From assembly GCA_020347545.1 (NCBI GenBank), contig CP070731.1, forward strand, positions 1,409,836 through 1,422,402: a stretch of 12,567 bases of DNA, in the 5' to 3' direction. A model generated the notes under the pieces. It worked only from the letters and a program-made list of their open reading frames with translations, was not told where the DNA came from and made no database searches. Positions 1-7,121 of this stretch are shown in pieces. The stretch's first letter is position 1, and each line of letters starts with the position of its first letter. The position numbers and the translations under genes were made by a program. This DNA is from Flavobacteriaceae bacterium. Its GTDB lineage: Bacteria > Bacteroidota > Bacteroidia > Flavobacteriales > Flavobacteriaceae.

Positions 1-188
1 ATTTCACAATCAGAAATTTCTATCTGTCCCCCGCTTTGCTGAATCAATTCCTGCTTAAAGGCATCAATCTCCGAGTCCAGGACAATGTTATCGCCCACAA
101 CCGTAGCCACTCCGTCAATCTTTACTTTTTCCTGAGCCAAAACCTGAACGCAGGAAATCAATAAGGCTATCATTACAAATCTTTTCAT
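1..188 (-). CDS. SurA-like periplasmic peptidyl-prolyl isomerase/chaperone, N-terminal part only
   Basis: Only the first 62 codons are inside the window; the gene continues past position 1. It opens with MKRFVMIALLISCVQVLAQ, a clear Sec signal peptide likely cleaved after the Ala before Gln19. The mature start (KVKIDGVATVVGDNIVLDSEID) matches the SurA N-terminal pattern, in which a short beta element with VGD..I..SEID leads into the helical chaperone core. SurA proteins escort unfolded outer-membrane proteins across the periplasm. The ATG at 186-188 lies one base beyond the stop of the upstream lipoprotein gene (190-192), so the two are almost certainly co-transcribed and translationally coupled. 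The rotamase domains cannot be seen here, so enzymatic activity is inferred from the family. Confidence 0.85.
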   Translation of the reverse strand, partial: MKRFVMIALLISCVQVLAQEKVKIDGVATVVGDNIVLDSEIDAFKQELIQQSGGQIEISDCE

Positions 189-189
189 C

Positions 190-1023
190 TTAATACTGTT
201 CAAATTGTTTTTTGTTGATCGCATCAACCATTAATGTTTTTTCAATTTCATTCATCAGTTCCAACTTTCTCTTATGCAATATCATTTGCCTGATCGTCGG
301 AATAACATAATTTTTGGGAGCAATATCGTTTCGCTCACGTATGTCCCTCACAGCCAGCAAATATACTCCTAATGAATCTTCTTTTTGAATAAATTGATCC
401 TTTTTTATACTTTTTTCTTCTCTGAGAAAATATAACTTATTTTCCACATCCTTAAAACTCACCCAGATACTATCGTTGAATGAAAATGAATTGAATTCAA
501 GTTCTCTGTCAATCAAGGTTTGCAGATCCTCTTTATCATTTGACTTAAAAAGGCGTATCACCTCCTTACTGTCATTCAGATCGTTACTAAAATGAATATA
601 TTTTAATTGGATGAGTTCCTGGTTTAATCGATATACATTTTTATTGGATTCATAATATTCATCAATATCCGCTTCAGTGATTACCGTGTCCAGTTCCTGT
701 TGCAAAAGTGCTTTCTTGTATTTATCGATAAGAAGTTCTTTTTCATAGTTTCTTACCAGATTCTCTATCTCTCCTTCATCATCATCAACATTAATACGTG
801 CCTTGTCAAGAAGTAATTCCTTGGTGGCCCACATTTTAATATAATTATTTCTGAAGAGTAAACTATCTTCTTCCGATAGTCCCTGAGGCATGGCATCGAT
901 CAATTCCTGTTTTGACAAGAACTTTTCTCCTACACGAGCAACTGCATCGACCTCAGGATCCGCCTTTCCGCACCCTGAAAGTAAAATGAGCATCATCAGA
1001 TATAGAAATTTATCGATATTCAT
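190..1023 (-). CDS. SurA-like periplasmic lipoprotein (277 aa), no rotamase domain seen
   Basis: The N-terminus has a lipoprotein signal with lipobox LSGC, making Cys18 the likely lipidated residue. The rest is mostly helical and charged, and the first mature stretch (VDAVARVGEKFLSKQEL) resembles the start of SurA/PpiC chaperone domains. I cannot find the parvulin signature (a conserved G..GY.F/HI..F region), so it is probably a chaperone-like relative and not an active prolyl isomerase. Its start overlaps the stop of the upstream isomerase by ATGA (1020-1023), and its stop lies one base before the next SurA-like gene, so it is the middle gene of a three-gene operon. By context it likely assists outer-membrane protein folding. 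The exact function is inferred from position and weak similarity. Confidence 0.75.
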   Translation of the reverse strand: MNIDKFLYLMMLILLSGCGKADPEVDAVARVGEKFLSKQELIDAMPQGLSEEDSLLFRNNYIKMWATKELLLDKARINVDDDEGEIENLVRNYEKELLIDKYKKALLQQELDTVITEADIDEYYESNKNVYRLNQELIQLKYIHFSNDLNDSKEVIRLFKSNDKEDLQTLIDRELEFNSFSFNDSIWVSFKDVENKLYFLREEKSIKKDQFIQKEDSLGVYLLAVRDIRERNDIAPKNYVIPTIRQMILHKRKLELMNEIEKTLMVDAINKKQFEQY

Positions 1024-2912
1024 GACTTGGAAAATCTATTTTTTAATTCCTTGTAATTTTTTTGATTTAGTTTGACCTGATACTTTTTGCGCAAGGCCTT
1101 AACCCATTGATCTTCAAGATAATTTTGGTAATCATTCATCACTTCTCCTCTGGTTTCAGGCAGCGTCTTCCATTGGGGTCCAAACATGTGATCCACCCTT
1201 ATAATCGTAAAATTATCCTCATTCTCTTCATAAATTTCTGAAACGCCCTCTTTGAGTACATAACCCTTTGGCAACTTAGAACTTCCTTCCTCCAGTTTCC
1301 CTTCACTGAATAAAACATGAATGGTCGCACCCTCATTCACTTTATCTTTAATTGAAGCGGTCGATTCTCCTTGATTCAACAAATTCCTGACCAGTTCGGC
1401 CTTTTCCTTTCGGGTGCAACTGGCTATCACTAAACTCCCTCTCTTTTTCCAGGTATATTTTGATCTGTTCGCCTCAAAGAACTCCTGAAGCCCCAGCGAA
1501 TCTGTTTCCGATCTCTGCCAAACCTCCCTTTGTAATAATTCAAAAAGCAACAAACCGTCTTTGTATTCCTGATAGGTCAGGGCAAACTCTTTGTTCGTCT
1601 TGTCAAGGTTTTCCTTGTAGTAGTTGATGACCATATTATTGCAAAAGTCATCATAAACTTCTTCTATGGTTCTTTGCTTTATATCCTTTGCATAAACATA
1701 AAAATCTCTTCCGTCATACAGCTTATCCTCTATCCTTAGCAAGGTGTCCTCACTCTGCTCGAATCCATCAATTGTATGATGTTTTTGTAAATTATTCTTA
1801 TAGGTGACGTACCTGTAATCCTGAACAATTCGTTCTGCAAGTGAGCGCTCCACATAGGAAGATCTGCTTCCATTTTTGACTTTCGATTCCAGTTTAGGGT
1901 AAAGTTCTTCATAAGAAGGTACAGGATATTTTTTTAACAATTTCAAAATATGCCAGCCATACTGGGTTTCAAAAGGCCTTGAGAAATCACCTTCATCTTT
2001 CAAATCAAAAGCCACATCTTCAAAGGACTTTATCATCCTTCCTGTTCCAAATTTTGCCAATACTCCTCCTTTTCGAGCCGAGCCATAATCATCGGACTGT
2101 TCTTTTGCAATAGAACCAAAATCACCTCCCTCTTCCAATTTCAGATAGATCTCGTCAATCTGATCTTTGGCATCTTTTAAGACTGTACTGTCTTTCTTTA
2201 CCATGATATGAGCTACCTGGACCTCACCGGGGGAATCCCGCTTATCATTGATCTTTAAAATATGATATCCAAATCGCGTTCGGAAGGGCTTTGACACATC
2301 CCCCTTTTGGGTTCCATAGGCGGCATTTTCAAAAGGGTAAACCATTGAGAAAGCACTAAAATAACCCAGATTCCCATTGTTGGTTTTTACGGATGGATCC
2401 TCAGAGTATATACGTGCTATACTGTCAAAAGATGCGCCTTGCACAATTTTTGTTCTGGCTTCCGTAATTTTTAAAAAGGCTTTTAAAGTATCTGCCGGAA
2501 TCGCATCAGGTTCCATTCTTACCAATATATGACTTGCATTAACTTCCTGAAGGGTCCTTTCGTAAGCCTCCATTATAAGCGATTCAGTTGCTTCCGGGTT
2601 TTGCAAATAAGGCTGGATCAACTGTTCTCTGTATTTCGCTAATTCCGTGGTATATGAAGAAATGGTATCCAAAGAAAGTTCCCTCGCCTGCTTTAATTTC
2701 AACTTAAAATCAACAAAAAGATTAAAATAATCCTCGAAGTCTTTCTGCTCATCTTCTACAACAATATCTTTATTCTTCTCGAAGACTCTTATAAACTCTG
2801 AATTATAAACACTTTCTCCATCAATGGAAAAAAGTATTTTTTCCTCGTCCTGGGCCCGGACAGGGATGAACACAATTAAAAGAATGATGATGACAAGTTT
2901 GTTCAATCTCAT
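1020..2912 (-). CDS. Peptidyl-prolyl cis-trans isomerase with two PpiC/parvulin domains (630 aa)
   Basis: A signal peptide (MRLNKLVIIILLIVFIPVRA, cut before Gln21) precedes a helical SurA-like N-domain. Two parvulin repeats follow at about residues 124-222 and 230-326. Each starts with a HI(L/M)V strand (ASHILVRM; VAHIMVKK), has a G.LG.F or GG.L..F turn, and ends with FGYHILK or YGWHILK. The last 300 residues are a long helical C-terminal region. The protein should act in the periplasm on outer-membrane and secreted proteins. The reading frame is open up to 3017, but I chose the ATG at 2910-2912 because it places the signal peptide at the true N-terminus and has an AGAGGA stretch upstream. 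The longer version would put 35 charged residues before it. Its stop overlaps the lipoprotein start by ATGA. Confidence 0.9.
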   Translation of the reverse strand: MRLNKLVIIILLIVFIPVRAQDEEKILFSIDGESVYNSEFIRVFEKNKDIVVEDEQKDFEDYFNLFVDFKLKLKQARELSLDTISSYTTELAKYREQLIQPYLQNPEATESLIMEAYERTLQEVNASHILVRMEPDAIPADTLKAFLKITEARTKIVQGASFDSIARIYSEDPSVKTNNGNLGYFSAFSMVYPFENAAYGTQKGDVSKPFRTRFGYHILKINDKRDSPGEVQVAHIMVKKDSTVLKDAKDQIDEIYLKLEEGGDFGSIAKEQSDDYGSARKGGVLAKFGTGRMIKSFEDVAFDLKDEGDFSRPFETQYGWHILKLLKKYPVPSYEELYPKLESKVKNGSRSSYVERSLAERIVQDYRYVTYKNNLQKHHTIDGFEQSEDTLLRIEDKLYDGRDFYVYAKDIKQRTIEEVYDDFCNNMVINYYKENLDKTNKEFALTYQEYKDGLLLFELLQREVWQRSETDSLGLQEFFEANRSKYTWKKRGSLVIASCTRKEKAELVRNLLNQGESTASIKDKVNEGATIHVLFSEGKLEEGSSKLPKGYVLKEGVSEIYEENEDNFTIIRVDHMFGPQWKTLPETRGEVMNDYQNYLEDQWVKALRKKYQVKLNQKNYKELKNRFSKS

Positions 2913-2954
2913 TTTGAATTGATTCCTCTTACTTTTTGAGTAGAATAAAACGGT

Positions 2955-2962
2955 CAAAAATA
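2955..2962 (-). promoter_or_regulatory. Possible -7 element for the isomerase operon
   Basis: TATTTTTG on the minus strand fits the Bacteroidota -7 consensus TAnnTTTG and lies 42 bases upstream of the chosen ATG at 2912. There is no TTG at the usual 17-23 bp spacing, so this is a half match in AT-rich sequence. If used, it would exclude the longer start at 3017, which lies upstream of it. Confidence 0.35.
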
Positions 2963-2994
2963 TTTTATATTTTTTAATTCGCTTGTTAAAAATA

Positions 2995-3279
2995 TCACAA
3001 AGATATGACACCTTCAACCTTTGAAACTTCCTGGTATTTTACAATGATATCCTCAGGAGTTTCCATTTTTACTAATATCGTTAGACTGGTATACTTTCCA
3101 GTCTTTGAAGGCTTTGAATTGATAACTGCCCCCAAATTGTCAAAAATCCCTTCAATTTGTTTAAACTTTTTATCCTCACTGGGAATAATAAACTTATACA
3201 TATATTTTGTGGGGAACTCTGTTGTCTCGGTCAGGCTTTTTCTCAGCTTTTCATAAAAATCAGACTCTTTGCTCATCAT
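2995..3279 (-). CDS. DUF493 family protein (94 aa)
   Basis: This small cytoplasmic protein matches the DUF493 (YbeD-like) family, a ferredoxin-like fold of roughly 90 residues. Family-like features are the opening helix with FYEKLRKSLTE, the strand YMYKFIIP, a second helix around FKQIEGIFDN, and a C-terminal strand-helix-strand ending in VEGVISL. The family's biochemical role is not established; E. coli YbeD lies next to lipoate genes. The frame extends to a TTG at 3285, but ATG codons at 3279 and 3276 are the better starts and I chose the first. It ends 82 bases upstream of the isomerase start and may be read into that operon. It is divergent from the NTPase gene. Confidence 0.85.
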   Translation of the reverse strand: MMSKESDFYEKLRKSLTETTEFPTKYMYKFIIPSEDKKFKQIEGIFDNLGAVINSKPSKTGKYTSLTILVKMETPEDIIVKYQEVSKVEGVISL

Positions 3280-3303
3280 TGACAATTTTGTATTTCAAGT
3301 GTC

Positions 3304-3311
3304 CAAATTTA
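3304..3311 (-). promoter_or_regulatory. Possible -7 element for the DUF493 gene
   Basis: TAAATTTG on the minus strand is an exact TAnnTTTG match, 24 bases upstream of the ATG at 3279. No TTG sits at the right distance upstream, so only half of the promoter pattern is present. It lies back to back with a plus-strand element at 3326-3333. Confidence 0.4.
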
Positions 3312-3325
3312 CAATTATAATTTTT

Positions 3326-3333
3326 TAATTTTG
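3326..3333 (+). promoter_or_regulatory. Possible -7 element for the NTPase-recQ-fmt operon
   Basis: TAATTTTG is an exact TAnnTTTG match, 28 bases upstream of the TTG start at 3362. A start of transcription near 3338 would leave a leader of about 24 bases. The -33 TTG is not found at 17-23 bp, so support is partial. Confidence 0.35.
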
Positions 3334-3361
3334 GAAATCATTAAAGAATAATGCTCATTTT

Positions 3362-3715
3362 TTGAAACAACAGAAAATTGTTATAACAGGTGGACCCGGT
3401 ACCGGAAAATCAAAGATCATTGATCGACTTACGACCCTGAAGTTTACCTGTATGCCTGAAATTTCACGAACAGTAATAAGAAAGGCACAAAAAGAGGGTA
3501 TTGAGCAGCTATTTCTTGATGATCCATTGCTTTTTAGACAAAGACTTCTGGAAGGGAAAATTCGGCAATTTAATGAGGTCGTGAACTCGGGAAGTGAAAT
3601 GGTATTTTTCGATCGGGGCATTCCAGACATTCATGGGTATATGGATTATAAGGTCATCGTTGTTCCTGAAGGAAACACAGATCACAGGGTAGAATTCATT
3701 TTAAATTCACTTTAA
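3362..3715 (+). CDS. AAA_28-type P-loop NTPase, internally shortened (117 aa)
   Basis: The N-terminal two thirds is a clear P-loop NTPase of the AAA_28 type: Walker A GGPGTGKS (residues 10-17), the family-specific EISR and EGIEQLFL stretches, and a Walker B-like VFFDRGIPD (81-89). After the following YMDY (93-96) the sequence jumps straight to KVIVVPEGNTDHRVEFILNSL, which is how these proteins normally end. Flavobacterial relatives, as I recall them, are about 180 residues, with some 60 residues between these blocks that include an FILPPW-like strand and a lid with an NERYE-like stretch. Those are absent, while the frame stays open. It is therefore either a deletion derivative, possibly inactive, or an assembly error. 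The start appears to be TTG, since the ATG at 3351 is out of frame and stops after four codons. recQ begins 6 bases after its stop. Confidence 0.75.
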   Translation: MKQQKIVITGGPGTGKSKIIDRLTTLKFTCMPEISRTVIRKAQKEGIEQLFLDDPLLFRQRLLEGKIRQFNEVVNSGSEMVFFDRGIPDIHGYMDYKVIVVPEGNTDHRVEFILNSL

Positions 3716-3721
3716 CATTAC

Positions 3722-5623
3722 ATGGGCAAAGCATTCGATCTTTTACAAGACACATGGGGATTTAAAGCTTTCAGGGGGCCCCAGGAAGCGATTGTAAATT
3801 CGGTTTCAGAGGGATTTGATTGTTTCGTTCTGCTCCCTACCGGAGGCGGTAAATCAATTTGTTATCAACTGCCTGCCTTGATGAAAGAAGGGGTTTGCAT
3901 TGTCATATCTCCCTTGATCGCACTGATGCAGGATCAGGTTTCTGCCCTCCAGGAAAAAGGTATTAAAGCCATTGCACTTACTTCAAAGTTAAACAGACAT
4001 GATACAATAATAGCTTTTGACAATCTTATGCATGGAAATCATAAGTTCCTGTATCTGTCACCCGAAAAACTCCAGTCTGAACTGATTCAGGAAAAAATAG
4101 CTCAGTTAAATGTGAATTTGATCGCAATTGATGAGGCGCATTGTATCTCTCAATGGGGTCATGATTTTCGGCCCGCCTATCTGAAAATACCCCTCCTTAA
4201 CGAACTCCTCCCAAACACTGCGAAGATCGCCTTAACTGCAACGGCAACAAGGTCTGTTCAACAGGATATTATTGGTAATTTAAAGTTAGAACAGTGTAAA
4301 ATTTTTAAAGGATCCTACCTTAGAGACAATCTTCATATCCATATAAAAAAAACAGAGGATATCAGGAACAACCTGGTTCGTCTACTTCAGAAAAATAAAG
4401 ATCCTGTAATTGTTTATGTCGGGACGCGTAAAGAAACTATTGACATTGCCAGATTGTTAAATGCGAATCATCTTGAGGCTTGTTCCTATCATGGAGGAAT
4501 GAACTCGGATGAAAAACGAAATGCCTTTGAGCTTTGGAAGGAGGAGCGTCTAAAGATTATGGTGGCCACCAATGCCTTTGGAATGGGTATTGATAAAGCG
4601 AATGTCAGAACAGTCATTCATTTGTCCCTTCCGAACAGTCTCGAAAATTTCATTCAGGAAATCGGGAGAGCCGGAAGAGACGGCCAACCATCACATACGG
4701 TTCTTTTCTATAATGAAAACAGCATCCTCAGGAGTAAGGAAATGAAAGAAGCCTCCATGGTAGAGCCTGAATTAACGAAAACGATCTATACAAAACTAAA
4801 CGACTATTTTCAGATAGGACATGGTGAACAACCTGAGGAGGACTTTGATTTTGATATTCAGCATTTTGCTCAAACCTATCAACTGCCCTTTATGAAAGTT
4901 TATTACGGTTTAATGCATTTACAGCAGGAAGATATAATTTTTTACGATCAGCAGGGACAAAGGGGTTCAAGGGTGAAAGTCATTGAATCTTCAAAAAATT
5001 TACTGCAATTGCAAAAGGAAAGTGAACTGAAATCTCATCTAATTGAATCGCTTCTTAGAACCTATGGTGGAATTCATGATCAGTTCATACGGATTAATGA
5101 GAGCTTCCTTGCAGGGAAATTGAATGTGGAAAAACATGAAGTGATAAGGGCCCTAAGACAACTGGACCATGATAAGGTTATTCTGTATAAAAATAGCAAA
5201 AACACCTTTAAGCTGAGATTTTTATGCCCGAGGGAGGATAATTTTGTGTTTCAATCGATTCGACATCATATAAATTCAAGGAATAAGGTCAAATCTAAAA
5301 AGCTGAAGGCTCTGATGCAATTTGTAAATAACGATTTTATTTGCAGACAAATTCAGTTGCTCCGATATTTTGATGAAGAACTCAAGAAACCCTGTGGAAA
5401 ATGTGATGTTTGTTTAACTAAAAAAAGTAAAGTATCTATAAATTTTCATCGGGTTTCAGAAGATATTATGTCGCTTCTTAAATCAAATCCTTCATTGAGT
5501 TTTAGTGAGATAGAAGATCATATGAATGTGGACAATGAGGCCCTGGCAAAAACTCTTCAAATTTTGAGAGAAAGAGCATTGATAGGTGTAAATTTGCAAA
5601 ATAAATTTTACGTAAAAAAATGA
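3722..5623 (+). CDS. recQ: RecQ-family ATP-dependent DNA helicase (633 aa)
   Basis: This is a 3'-5' superfamily 2 helicase for recombination and fork repair. The helicase core shows the RecQ motif 0 region (FRGPQ, 17-21), Walker A TGGGKS (40-45), DEAH with the RecQ aromatic loop (DEAHCISQWGHDFRP, 137-151), TATAT (172-176), motif V (AFGMGID, 285-291) and motif VI (QEIGRAGRDG, 312-321). A zinc site follows at C541, C558, C561 and C564, then a winged-helix-like tail of about 70 residues. No HRDC domain is seen. In E. coli RecQ the cysteines come directly after the core; here they are about 190 residues further on, after an inserted region with winged-helix character. Bacteroidota often carry a short RecQ of this size. 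Its stop overlaps the fmt start by ATGA, so the two are coupled. Confidence 0.93.
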   Translation: MGKAFDLLQDTWGFKAFRGPQEAIVNSVSEGFDCFVLLPTGGGKSICYQLPALMKEGVCIVISPLIALMQDQVSALQEKGIKAIALTSKLNRHDTIIAFDNLMHGNHKFLYLSPEKLQSELIQEKIAQLNVNLIAIDEAHCISQWGHDFRPAYLKIPLLNELLPNTAKIALTATATRSVQQDIIGNLKLEQCKIFKGSYLRDNLHIHIKKTEDIRNNLVRLLQKNKDPVIVYVGTRKETIDIARLLNANHLEACSYHGGMNSDEKRNAFELWKEERLKIMVATNAFGMGIDKANVRTVIHLSLPNSLENFIQEIGRAGRDGQPSHTVLFYNENSILRSKEMKEASMVEPELTKTIYTKLNDYFQIGHGEQPEEDFDFDIQHFAQTYQLPFMKVYYGLMHLQQEDIIFYDQQGQRGSRVKVIESSKNLLQLQKESELKSHLIESLLRTYGGIHDQFIRINESFLAGKLNVEKHEVIRALRQLDHDKVILYKNSKNTFKLRFLCPREDNFVFQSIRHHINSRNKVKSKKLKALMQFVNNDFICRQIQLLRYFDEELKKPCGKCDVCLTKKSKVSINFHRVSEDIMSLLKSNPSLSFSEIEDHMNVDNEALAKTLQILRERALIGVNLQNKFYVKK

Positions 5624-6564
5624 AAGAATTACGCATTGTATTCATGGGTACACCAGATTTTGCCGTGGACTCACTTAAGGCATTGGTCGAAGAAAATTAT
5701 AAGGTAGTAGGTGTGATAACGGCTCCTGACAGGCCGGCAGGGAGAGGAAGAAAGCTCAATGAATCTGCCGTAAAAAAATATGCAAAAACGAATGGACTGA
5801 ATATTCTTCAGCCAACTAATCTTAAAGATGCGGAATTTTTGAATACTTTAAAGGAGTTGGAAGCTGATGTTCAGGTTGTAGTGGCATTTAGAATGCTTCC
5901 AAAACAAGTGTGGGACATGCCAGAGCTGGGAACCTTCAATCTTCACGCCTCCCTGCTACCCGACTACAGGGGAGCCGCCCCTATTAACTGGGCCATCATT
6001 AATGGTGAGAACAGAACAGGAGTAACAACATTTTTTATTAACGAAGAAATTGATACCGGATCCATAATTCTCCAGAAAGAAACAGAGATCACACCGGAAA
6101 TGTCCGCGGGAGAATTGCATGATGTTCTTATGCATCTTGGAAGCAGTGCAGTTCTGGAAACAATAGAACGGATCAAAAAAGGCTCCCTTAAAGGCATTCC
6201 CCAAAAAGAAGGTGATTACAAACTTGCCCCTAAACTTAATAAGGACAACTGTCGTATAAACTGGGGAGCGTCCAGAAAAACAATTTATGATCATATCAGG
6301 GGATTAAGCCCGTATCCTGGAGCATGGAGTGTCCTTAATAATGATGATAATGAAATAGAGCTGAAGATCTATAAAACTACAATAATAAATGAAGAACATG
6401 ATTTGGAGAAAGGAGTGATTGTTGCCTCTAAAAAGAATCTAAGGGTGGCTGTTGAAAATGGTTTTATTGAAATTCTTGATTTAAAGCTCGCGGGTAAAAA
6501 AAGAATGGATGCAAAAAGTTTGCTCAATGGCTATGTCTTTTCTAAGGAAAGTAAAATGATCTAA
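5620..6564 (+). CDS. fmt: Methionyl-tRNA formyltransferase (314 aa)
   Basis: Fmt formylates the methionine on initiator tRNA using 10-formyltetrahydrofolate, giving the fMet used to start proteins. The N-terminal Rossmann domain opens with RIVFMGTPDFAV, followed by the APDRPAGRGRKL loop. The hydrolase/transferase centre is intact: N107 and H109 in FNLHASLLPDYRGAAPINW, and D145 in EEIDTGSI. The C-terminal OB-like domain (about 210-310) includes GLSPYPGAW. Length is normal for the family. The ATG at 5620-5622 overlaps the recQ stop, so it is the last gene of the NTPase-recQ-fmt operon. No deformylase gene is nearby. No convincing terminator follows, so some read-through into HU is possible. Confidence 0.96.
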   Translation: MKELRIVFMGTPDFAVDSLKALVEENYKVVGVITAPDRPAGRGRKLNESAVKKYAKTNGLNILQPTNLKDAEFLNTLKELEADVQVVVAFRMLPKQVWDMPELGTFNLHASLLPDYRGAAPINWAIINGENRTGVTTFFINEEIDTGSIILQKETEITPEMSAGELHDVLMHLGSSAVLETIERIKKGSLKGIPQKEGDYKLAPKLNKDNCRINWGASRKTIYDHIRGLSPYPGAWSVLNNDDNEIELKIYKTTIINEEHDLEKGVIVASKKNLRVAVENGFIEILDLKLAGKKRMDAKSLLNGYVFSKESKMI

Positions 6565-6615
6565 ACACAATACTTATAGGGAATTAGGCGCCGTTTTACC
6601 GTTTTTCTTCCGGGT

Positions 6616-6647
6616 TTATTAACAAATTCAATCTAATTATTAACAAA
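6616..6647 (+). repeat. Two direct copies of an 11-bp motif, 21 bp apart, upstream of HU
   Basis: TTATTAACAAA occurs at 6616-6626 and again at 6637-6647. The 21-bp period is two turns of the helix, so both copies face the same side of the DNA. They lie 24 bp upstream of the HU -33 element. The spacing suits an activator or repressor site, but the motif is AT-rich and chance is possible. The remaining fmt-HU spacer (6565-6755) holds only this and the HU promoter. Confidence 0.4.
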
Positions 6648-6670
6648 ATAGGGTTTTCAGGTATCAAAAC

Positions 6671-6700
6671 TTGTGTAAACCCTTATAAAATCTATATTTG
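6671..6700 (+). promoter_or_regulatory. Bacteroidota-type promoter of the HU gene
   Basis: TTG at 6671-6673, a 19-bp spacer and TATATTTG at 6693-6700 fit the TTG / TAnnTTTG consensus of the Bacteroidota primary sigma factor exactly. Transcription would start near 6705, leaving an AT-rich leader of about 50 bases, which suits a highly expressed gene. The tRNA promoter at 9053-9082 has the same spacing and the same -7 sequence. Confidence 0.75.
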
Positions 6701-6755
6701 TTGTGCTATTGAAAGGCAAAAAAATGAATATTTAACCAATTTTAAATTTTTAATT

Positions 6756-7028
6756 ATGAACAAATCAGATTTAATCGAATCTATGGCTACAAATGCTGGG
6801 ATTTCAAAAGCTGCAGCAGGAAAAGCATTAGATGGTATGATGAAAAGCATCACGGGTGAATTGATGACTGGAGGTAGAGTGTCATTAGTTGGATTCGGAT
6901 CATTCTCAGTTTCTACAAGAGCTGCTAGAGATGGAAGAAACCCACAAACTGGAGCAACAATCAAAATTCCTGCAAGAAAAGTTGTTAAATTTAAAGCAGG
7001 TTCTGAATTAAAAGAATCAGTGAACTAA
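6756..7028 (+). CDS. HU-family nucleoid DNA-binding protein (90 aa)
   Basis: This is a histone-like protein that dimerises, bends DNA and organises the nucleoid. It has the standard 90-residue HU length. The N-terminal helical dimerisation part (MNKSDLIESMATNAGISKAAA) is followed by the signature GFGSFSV (46-52), R55, and the DNA-binding arm with RNPQTG (61-66). Pro63 is the residue that intercalates into DNA in the family, and the C-terminal FKAGSELK is also typical. Codon choice looks different from the neighbours: almost only AAA and GAA, with GCT/GCA, GGA and AGA dominating, as expected for strong expression. It has its own promoter (6671-6700) and terminator (7052-7080), so it is probably monocistronic. 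Confidence 0.96.
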   Translation: MNKSDLIESMATNAGISKAAAGKALDGMMKSITGELMTGGRVSLVGFGSFSVSTRAARDGRNPQTGATIKIPARKVVKFKAGSELKESVN

Positions 7029-7051
7029 TCAAGTTCAAACGTACAATATAG

Positions 7052-7080
7052 AAAACCCTCTTTTTTGGAGGGTTTTTTTA
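7052..7080 (+). terminator. Rho-independent terminator after HU
   Basis: A perfect 9-bp stem (AAAACCCTC at 7052-7060 with GAGGGTTTT at 7068-7076) with a 7-base loop is followed by a run of T. It starts 24 bases after the HU stop. Confidence 0.88.
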
Positions 7081-7094
7081 TTTATTAATTTTTC

Positions 7095-7105
7095 GTACAT
7101 TGTAC
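7095..7105. repeat. Small perfect palindrome upstream of the YqgE gene
   Basis: GTACATTGTAC has 5-base arms around a single central base. It ends 16 bases before the ATG at 7122. No TAnnTTTG promoter is evident in this spacer, so it could be an operator or simply chance. Confidence 0.3.
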
Positions 7106-7121
7106 ACACAACTATTTTATT

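Noticed and set aside
2913..3017. 35-residue N-terminal extension of the double-parvulin isomerase
   Set aside because: It would place charged residues before an evident signal peptide and overlap the DUF493 gene end; the ATG at 2912 fits better.
3355..3630. Minus-strand open frame of 91 codons opposite the NTPase
   Set aside because: Shadow of the plus-strand P-loop gene, which has clear motifs; the reverse product shows no recognisable features.
5956..6294. Minus-strand open frames opposite fmt
   Set aside because: They lie opposite the catalytic core of fmt and have no domain signature.
6588..6614. Possible terminator after fmt
   Set aside because: The GC-containing stretch followed by T does not form a good stem; no clear hairpin could be drawn.
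6692..6964. Minus-strand open frame of 90 codons opposite HU
   Set aside because: It covers the HU gene and its promoter in reverse, and HU is certain.
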